A DNA stretch of 10,087 bases, from assembly GCA_021157985.1 (NCBI GenBank), contig JAGGVM010000093.1, positions 1 through 10,087 on the forward strand, in the 5' to 3' direction. This document shows positions 6,138 through 10,087 of the stretch, piece after piece. Position 1 is the stretch's first letter. Every line of letters starts with the position of its first letter. The notes beneath the pieces were generated by a model that had not been told where the DNA came from, did not search any database, and saw nothing but the letters and a program-made list of their open reading frames with translations. A program made the position numbers and the translations under genes. Source of the DNA: Nitrososphaerota archaeon (GTDB taxonomy: Archaea; Thermoproteota; Nitrososphaeria_A; Caldarchaeales; Wolframiiraptoraceae).

Positions 6138-6893
6138 GTGACCGTGTTCGAGATAGATTGTAGAGGATTGAACTTCAAGGCGGTGAACCGCGAAATAAAG
6201 AAGGCCGCGGAGAGAGGCGAAAAGCATCTGAGACTTCTCAACGTGAACGGGCAGAGATACATATGCGGAGGCCTCAAAGGGGAAGTGAAAGTGGAGATAC
6301 ATGGTTTTCCAGGAAACGATTTAGGGATATTCATGGATGGACCGATGGTAGAAGTATACGGCAACGCGGGAGACGGAGTTGGAAACACGATGAACTCAGG
6401 CCACATAATAGTGCATGGAGACGTGGGAGACGTCGTCGGGTACTCGATGAGGGGAGGCAGGATCTACGTAAGAGGAAACGCAGGATATAGGCTGGGAATC
6501 CATCTAAAGGAGTACGGTGAGAAAAAGCCGATCATAGTAGTAGGCGGAGAGGTGGGAGATTTTCTAGGAGAATACATGGCGGGCGGAGTCGTGGTCGTGC
6601 TAAGGCTTGAAAGCGATGGAGCAATCGAGAGCAGGTTTATCGCCGCCGGGATTCATGGAGGTAGGATATTCGTGAGGGGGAGAATAGATGAGAATAGGCT
6701 TGGCTTCGGGGCAGCCGTGTCGGATCTAAGCGAGGAAGATTACGGCTTATTAGAAGAACTCGTCCGCGACTTCTGCAGGGTTATGAAGTGCTCGAGTCGC
6801 GGAGTATCTTCCGAGGAATTCGTTAAGATCATTCCCGTGAGCAAGCGGCCGTTTGAGAAGCTCTATCATCAAACGTCCATCAAGGTTCCCTAA
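6138..6893 (+). CDS. Glutamate synthase GXGXG (alpha-subunit C-terminal) domain protein
   Basis: Stand-alone right-handed beta-helix corresponding to the C-terminal structural domain of bacterial GltB; related domains occur in formylmethanofuran dehydrogenase subunit C. Repeating turns are visible: GNAGDGVGNTM (75-85), GDVGDVVGYSM (94-104), GNAGYRLGIHL (113-123), GEVGDFLGEYM (138-148) and GIHGGRIFVRG (171-181). It has no catalytic residues of its own; in the bacterial enzyme this domain holds the glutaminase and synthase domains in place around the ammonia tunnel. After residue 190 comes a helical tail (SEEDYGLLEELVRDF) with Cys209 and Cys214. The start is GTG at 6138, five bases after the previous stop. 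Being third in the operon after the glutaminase and synthase proteins makes a glutamate synthase role far more likely than a formylmethanofuran one. Confidence 0.9.
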   Translation: MTVFEIDCRGLNFKAVNREIKKAAERGEKHLRLLNVNGQRYICGGLKGEVKVEIHGFPGNDLGIFMDGPMVEVYGNAGDGVGNTMNSGHIIVHGDVGDVVGYSMRGGRIYVRGNAGYRLGIHLKEYGEKKPIIVVGGEVGDFLGEYMAGGVVVVLRLESDGAIESRFIAAGIHGGRIFVRGRIDENRLGFGAAVSDLSEEDYGLLEELVRDFCRVMKCSSRGVSSEEFVKIIPVSKRPFEKLYHQTSIKVP

Positions 6894-6908
6894 TGGCATA
6901 CGATTTCC

Positions 6909-6929
6909 GGCAAAAGGTTACCATCAAAG
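6909..6929 (+). promoter_or_regulatory. Second copy of the GGTTACC promoter element, at gdh
   Basis: It reads GGCAA-N2-GGTTACC-N2-CAA, matching the glnA/glt element at 3521-3541 at 15 fixed positions with no gaps. It lies directly upstream of the gdh TATA box. The distance from the first base to the ATG is 54 bases here and 52 at the glutamate synthase operon. The right half is weaker here (GGTT-N6-AAAG), so the palindrome is imperfect. Confidence 0.5.
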
Positions 6930-6937
6930 CTTTAATC
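6930..6937 (+). promoter_or_regulatory. TATA box of the gdh promoter
   Basis: CTTTAATC lies about 30 bases before the ATG at 6963. Together with the 69-base gap after the glutamate synthase operon, it suggests that gdh is transcribed separately. Confidence 0.45.
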
Positions 6938-6962
6938 CGAGGTAAACGAATTAGAATACGTC

Positions 6963-8225
6963 ATGGTTCTCGCGGTTAAGTCGGAGAAAAACTTTCTCGG
7001 AGATGTTCTTAAGCAGTTCGACGAAGTCGCGGACATACTGGGAATAGATCCGGGTCTCAGAGACTTTCTGAAAACGCCGAAGAGAACGGTGATAGTCTCG
7101 ATTCCAATAAGGATGGACAGCGGGGAAGTCAAAGTCTTCACTGGATACAGAGTTCAACACAACAACGCCCGAGGCCCTTTCAAGGGAGGAATAAGATACC
7201 ACCCGGAGGCGGACTTAGATGAAGTCACGGCCCTAGCGATATTGATGACTTGGAAAACCGCGGTGGTCGATATACCGTTCGGAGGGGCTAAGGGGGCGGT
7301 GAAATGCGATCCCAGATACATGTCGAAATCCGAGATCGAGAGGCTCACTAGGAGATATACCGCCGAAATCGTGGACGTAATCGGTCCTCACGTCGATATA
7401 CCCGCACCGGACGTTTACACCGACTCCCAGATAATGGCCTGGATAATGGATACTTACAGTCAACTCAAGGGAGCCCCAACCCCCGAAGTGGTTACGGGTA
7501 AGCCCGTGAACTTGGGGGGATGCGAGGGAAGGGAAGAGGCCACGGCGTATGGAGTATCGGTCTGCGTGAGAGAAGCCGCGAAGAGATATGGTATAACGTT
7601 TAAGGGAGCGAGCGTCGCGATTCAGGGGTTCGGGAACGTGGGATCCAATGCCGCGAAAATACTTTACGAGTGGGGCACGAAGATCGTGGCGGTCAGCGAC
7701 TCGGAGGGCGGAATCTACGACCCGAACGGCCTAAACCCCTTCAAGGTCCTAGAGCATAAGAAGAAAGCTGGCACCGTTAAGGGATACCCTGAAGCTGAGA
7801 ATATCTCGAACCGCGAATTACTCGAGCTCGACGTGGACTTCTTGATCCCAGCGGCAATCGAGAGACAGATAACCGAGGAGAACGCGGGCAACGTGAAAGC
7901 TAAGGTGATAGTTGAGGGAGCGAACGGGCCGACGACGTCGAAGGCTGATGAGATCTTAGCCGAGAAAGGAGTGAAAGTCATCCCCGACATATTGGCGAAC
8001 GCTGGAGGAGTGACCGTAAGCTACCTCGAATGGGTTCAAAACCTCCAAAGATTCAACCTGACGAGACAAGAAGTTCTGAAAAGACTCGACGACAAAATGG
8101 TGAAAGCGTTCAACGAGGTCCTAGAATACTCGGAGAGATACGAGGTCGCTCCGAGGAAAGGCGCCCTAATACTCGCGGTCCACAGGGTCGCGGAGGCGGT
8201 GAAGTTCCTCGGGATATGGCCTTAA
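6963..8225 (+). CDS. gdhA: Glutamate dehydrogenase, hexameric type
   Basis: Interconverts 2-oxoglutarate plus ammonium and glutamate with NAD(P)H; cytosolic homohexamer. The 420-residue length is typical of thermophilic archaeal enzymes. Substrate-site residues are visible: GPFKGGIRYHP (K74), TWKTA (K98), PFGGAKGAV (catalytic K110) and the aspartate D150 in DIPAPDVYTD. The dinucleotide-binding fold has GFGNVGSNAA (222-231), and VAVSDSEGGIYD (242-253) ends the second strand of the cofactor site; I do not assign NADH or NADPH from this. EGANGPTT (318-325) and ILANAGGVTVSYLEWVQN (343-360) are also standard. The ATG at 6963 fits the TATA spacing and would give an almost leaderless message. It lies right after the glutamate synthase operon with its own promoter and the shared element, so both assimilation routes may answer to one regulator. 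Confidence 0.96.
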   Translation: MVLAVKSEKNFLGDVLKQFDEVADILGIDPGLRDFLKTPKRTVIVSIPIRMDSGEVKVFTGYRVQHNNARGPFKGGIRYHPEADLDEVTALAILMTWKTAVVDIPFGGAKGAVKCDPRYMSKSEIERLTRRYTAEIVDVIGPHVDIPAPDVYTDSQIMAWIMDTYSQLKGAPTPEVVTGKPVNLGGCEGREEATAYGVSVCVREAAKRYGITFKGASVAIQGFGNVGSNAAKILYEWGTKIVAVSDSEGGIYDPNGLNPFKVLEHKKKAGTVKGYPEAENISNRELLELDVDFLIPAAIERQITEENAGNVKAKVIVEGANGPTTSKADEILAEKGVKVIPDILANAGGVTVSYLEWVQNLQRFNLTRQEVLKRLDDKMVKAFNEVLEYSERYEVAPRKGALILAVHRVAEAVKFLGIWP

Positions 8226-8228
8226 ACC

Positions 8229-8247
8229 GGTTCTCCCGGGGGACACC
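8229..8247 (+). terminator. Possible hairpin terminator after gdh
   Basis: GGTTCTC, CCGG loop, then GGGACACC can pair with one wobble and one bulge, starting three bases after the gdh stop. The T-rich run TAATTTTAATTA follows. The same T-rich run serves as the TATA box of the next gene, so termination here is only a suggestion. Confidence 0.3.
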
Positions 8248-8260
8248 TAATTTTAATTAT
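8248..8260 (+). promoter_or_regulatory. TATA box for the RadB-like gene
   Basis: TAATTTTAATTAT is centred about 33 bases before the ATG at 8288, giving a leader of only a few bases. It suggests transcription independent of gdh. Confidence 0.5.
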
Positions 8261-8287
8261 GTCGCGTCGTTTAACGTGTCGGTTTAG

Positions 8288-8947
8288 ATGAGGTTCTCGA
8301 CGGGGCTTCCGAGGCTTGACGACGCTCTGGGAGGGGGAATCCCGACAAAGTCCATAACCCTGATCTACGGTCAGGAGAAATCCGGCAAGACCAGCCTGGT
8401 TCTCAGGATCATCGCCTCCGCGGCCAGAGCGGCTTCCGCGGCTTACGTGGACTGCTCTGGGAAGCTTCATCCGGAGAGGTTAAGCCAAGTATTAGAGGCG
8501 AACAGGGTGGAGAGCGACAGGGTTTACGTCACCTCGGTAGATAACTTCCTTCAACAAGAGGAGATCATTCTCAAGCTCCACGACGGCGGCGCCCCCGCCC
8601 CGCTGATAATCTTCGACGACTTCACATATCTTCACCGAATGGAGCTAACCGGAAATGTAAGGGAAGATACGCGTGTTTACAAGAGGCTTGCTTTCCAACT
8701 AGCCGCTCTTAAGGAAGCCGCTTTGAACTGGGATTTAGCCGTAATCGTTGTGGGGCAGGTTCACAGCATACCGGAGTCGGGCGAGGCGCGCGCCGTGGCT
8801 CGGAGAATACTCGGATACTGGGCTGACCACGTTCTCAGGGTTTCGAGAGAACCTGGAAAAAAGTTTAGCACGATATCTTTTGAGAAGCCTTTCAGAGATA
8901 GGGTAGTGAGGTTTAGGGTTGTGAGATCAGGCGTTTCACCGCTTTGA
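8288..8947 (+). CDS. RadB-like RecA-family ATPase (recombinase paralogue)
   Basis: A single RecA/Rad51 core of 219 residues with no N-terminal helix-hairpin-helix domain, as in archaeal RadB and unlike RadA. It has the N-terminal signature FSTGLPRLDDALGGGIP (3-19), Walker A GQEKSGKTS (28-36), Walker B LIIFDD (106-111), the strand IVVGQVHS (153-160) and YWADHVLRVSREPG (177-190), which resembles the C-terminal strands of RadB. RadB is thought to assist RadA in recombination and repair. The ATG at 8288 is the start; it has a TATA box but no good Shine-Dalgarno. It converges with the membrane protein gene, with a gap of only 4 bases. Alternatives are another RadA paralogue (the aRadC/Sso2452 type) or a short KaiC-like ATPase. 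The superfamily is certain, RadB itself likely. Confidence 0.75.
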   Translation: MRFSTGLPRLDDALGGGIPTKSITLIYGQEKSGKTSLVLRIIASAARAASAAYVDCSGKLHPERLSQVLEANRVESDRVYVTSVDNFLQQEEIILKLHDGGAPAPLIIFDDFTYLHRMELTGNVREDTRVYKRLAFQLAALKEAALNWDLAVIVVGQVHSIPESGEARAVARRILGYWADHVLRVSREPGKKFSTISFEKPFRDRVVRFRVVRSGVSPL

Positions 8948-8951
8948 CCCT

Positions 8952-9380
8952 TCAGGTGGGTTGAGTGAATTTCTCGATGAGCCCGTTGTAGATTCCGAGG
9001 AAGGCGAGGAGAAGGGCGAGGAAGCTGAAGAAGAGCATGTACTTCGTGGTTCTGGGGTCTGAGGGCCTTGAAACCGCTCTGGCGTAGAGGAACAAGCCGA
9101 AAGCCGCTAAAGCGTAGTAGAAGAAGACCACTATCGTTTCAGCATGCGTCTGCATCCTCACATCCCATAAGAAGATCCTCATTCCACCGCCTCTCAGATA
9201 AATTATCGAGAGAGGCCTATTTGTCGCGAGAGAGTAGGTGAAGCCGCTGAAGAAGGCGATCACCAGTATTATCAATATTGCCGTTACGGCCTTGTCCGCC
9301 GTCTCCGATTTCAGGGCATCAACGAGCCTGGAAACGCCCTTCTTCCTGTAGCTCATCAACTGAAAGACAGTTAATAACAA
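8952..9380 (-). CDS. Small three-helix membrane protein of unknown function
   Basis: A 142-residue protein with three predicted membrane helices at about 31-51, 81-102 and 112-132. A basic N-terminus (YRKKGVSRLVDALKSE) suggests it starts in the cytoplasm, so residues 52-80 would be an external loop with GGGMRIFLWDVRMQTHAE, and SRPSDPRTTK (104-113) a short cytoplasmic loop. There is no signal peptidase site and no catalytic motif I recognise. The one-helix, long loop, helical-pair layout faintly recalls archaeal Ost3/6-like membrane proteins, but I cannot support that call. The TTG at 9380 is the longest start; the ATG at 9354-9356 (Met9) fits the TATA box at 9381-9395 better and is my preferred start. 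It follows the ATPase gene by 18 bases and may be co-transcribed with it. Confidence 0.7.
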   Translation of the reverse strand: MLLTVFQLMSYRKKGVSRLVDALKSETADKAVTAILIILVIAFFSGFTYSLATNRPLSIIYLRGGGMRIFLWDVRMQTHAETIVVFFYYALAAFGLFLYARAVSRPSDPRTTKYMLFFSFLALLLAFLGIYNGLIEKFTQPT

Positions 9381-9395
9381 GGTAAAAAATTTACC
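9381..9395 (-). promoter_or_regulatory. Palindromic TATA-like promoter site ahead of the membrane protein gene
   Basis: The minus strand reads GGTAAATTTTTTACC, with perfect six-base arms GGTAAA/TTTACC around TTT. It fills most of the 18-base gap between the ATPase stop and the TTG. Its centre is about 32 bases before the ATG at 9356. It may be a promoter with an overlapping operator, or a T-rich terminator for the upstream gene. Confidence 0.45.
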
Positions 9396-9398
9396 GGA

Positions 9399-10087
9399 TC
9401 ACCTTGGAGCGAGCTCCACGGTCACTCCGAGCCTTTCCTCGAGCTTCGGAAGAAGCTTCTCCAATCTCTTGAGCTTTGATCGAGCAACCCTGAAAACGAC
9501 CTTATCCAACGCGACTTTCTCAGCGAAAACTCCGGGATCCGTCTTCCTAATGGATCTGAGAACCTTTTTCACGGATCTCTCGATGGATCTAAGATCCTCA
9601 AAGACTTTCGATAAATCTCGGATTACGATCTGACCGTTCATCGAATAAAGCTCTAAGACGGGCTCCTCGCCCCTGAATATGTAAACGACCAGCCCCGGAA
9701 AAACCGTGGTCAGGCCCATCGGAGCTCGAATAGACTGAGACACGCGGTAAACCTGAATGGGCTGCCCGCATTTTACCTCGATTATTTTCTGGATCACGTG
9801 GGGGATCTGGGGAAGCGGGATCTTCTCGAGAGCGTTTTCTAATGCGAGCTTTAGTTCCCGTGAGCTTAGGAAGGCGACCACGTTTATCCCGGATGCGCGC
9901 AGGCTTCGAATCAGCTGGAAGTCTCTCGGCTTTCGCAGTTCATCGAATATCACGTAATCCGGCTTGTTCAAGGCTATGAACTCTACAGTCTTATCGAGGT
10001 CGCCGTTCAGTCCACCGTAATAAGGTAGAGAAGCAGAGGATCTCCTCGAATATCCGATGACCACTACGAGGTTTCCGAGGTCGCGTA
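9399..10087 (-). CDS. PIN/KH-domain PilT-family ATPase (COG1855-like), C-terminal part
   Basis: The reading frame is open to the right edge, so the N-terminal part (PIN domain and Walker A expected) is missing. Numbered from the GTG at 10064, the visible part holds the Walker B segment PDYVIFDELRKPRDF (35-49) and an arginine-containing strand-helix LIRSLRASGINVVAFLSS. IPLPQIPHVIQKIIEVKCGQ (82-101) and VYRVSQSIRAPMGL (105-118) follow the pattern seen in archaeal PIN-ATPases. The motif usually VVHATKPIDAI reads AFLSSRELKLAL (64-75) here, so the usual histidine is absent. Residues 185-221 look like a KH fold (DKVVFRVARSKLKRLEKLLP, then LEERLGVTVEL) but lack the GxxG loop. The family is probably linked to RNA handling; its exact role is unknown. 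The GTG at 10064 is not the true start, because codons continue upstream. Confidence 0.75.
   Translation of the reverse strand, partial: RDLGNLVVVIGYSRRSSASLPYYGGLNGDLDKTVEFIALNKPDYVIFDELRKPRDFQLIRSLRASGINVVAFLSSRELKLALENALEKIPLPQIPHVIQKIIEVKCGQPIQVYRVSQSIRAPMGLTTVFPGLVVYIFRGEEPVLELYSMNGQIVIRDLSKVFEDLRSIERSVKKVLRSIRKTDPGVFAEKVALDKVVFRVARSKLKRLEKLLPKLEERLGVTVELAPR

Noticed and set aside
5580..6406. Long open frames on the minus strand under the glutamate synthase genes (for example 5883-6302)
   Set aside because: They are antisense to clearly conserved proteins, show low-complexity composition and no recognisable motifs, and have no promoter.
6138..6893. Formylmethanofuran dehydrogenase subunit C
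   Set aside because: The beta-helix fold is shared, but the gene is the third in a glutamate synthase operon and no other methanofuran genes are present.
8224..8232. AACCGGTT palindrome just after the gdh stop as another operator
   Set aside because: It lacks the GGTT-N6-AACC spacing and sits between a stop codon and a possible hairpin; a short palindrome like this is common by chance.
8222..8470. Minus-strand frame across the gdh/RadB-like gap
   Set aside because: It overlaps the conserved N-terminus and Walker A of the RadB-like gene and has no supporting motif.
1..10087. CRISPR array, insertion sequence, tRNA or rRNA gene, prophage or toxin-antitoxin pair
   Set aside because: No regularly spaced repeats, transposase motifs, terminal inverted repeats, tRNA-like folds or such gene pairs were seen; coding density leaves little room.

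Overview
The window reads as chromosomal DNA from an archaeon, probably a thermophile. The signs are archaeal promoters (AT-rich TATA boxes about 27-33 bases before start codons, giving very short or no leaders), frequent GTG/TTG starts, heavy use of AGA/AGG and ATA codons, an archaeal e-MtaB type methylthiotransferase, an NrpR-type repressor, a RadB-like recombinase and a PIN/KH-type ATPase. I cannot place it to genus. NrpR is best known from methanogens, but no methanogenesis or nitrogen-fixation gene is visible here.

Left end (1-928, minus strand): the start of a tRNA methylthiotransferase gene lies downstream of a purine-type phosphoribosyltransferase. A divergent promoter region (929-1037) separates them from the plus-strand nrpR gene.

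Centre (1038-8225): a compact ammonium-assimilation island. NrpR (winged helix plus one regulatory domain) faces glutamine synthetase glnA tail to tail, with overlapping stop codons. glnA diverges from a three-gene operon encoding a split glutamate synthase: the glutaminase domain, the FMN synthase domain carrying a fused 2x[4Fe-4S] ferredoxin domain, and the GXGXG beta-helix domain. No GltD-like NAD(P)H subunit is present, so reduced ferredoxin is the likely electron donor. Glutamate dehydrogenase follows under its own promoter. The window therefore holds both routes from ammonium to glutamate plus a likely 2-oxoglutarate-responsive repressor. The promoters of the glutamate synthase operon (shared with glnA) and of gdh carry the same element, GGCAA-N2-GGTTACC-N2-CAA, directly upstream of the TATA box and at nearly the same distance from the start codon. 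In the glnA/glt copy it contains GGTT-N6-AACC, the same geometry as the known Methanococcus NrpR operator GGAA-N6-TTCC. It is the best candidate for the operator of this local regulon.

Right end (8226-10087): a RadB-like RecA-family ATPase on the plus strand converges with two minus-strand genes, a small three-helix membrane protein and the C-terminal part of a PIN/KH-family ATPase cut by the window edge. These look unrelated to nitrogen metabolism.

There is no CRISPR array, insertion sequence, tRNA/rRNA gene or clear sign of recent transfer. Genes are tightly packed; the longest gene-free stretch is about 110 bases.
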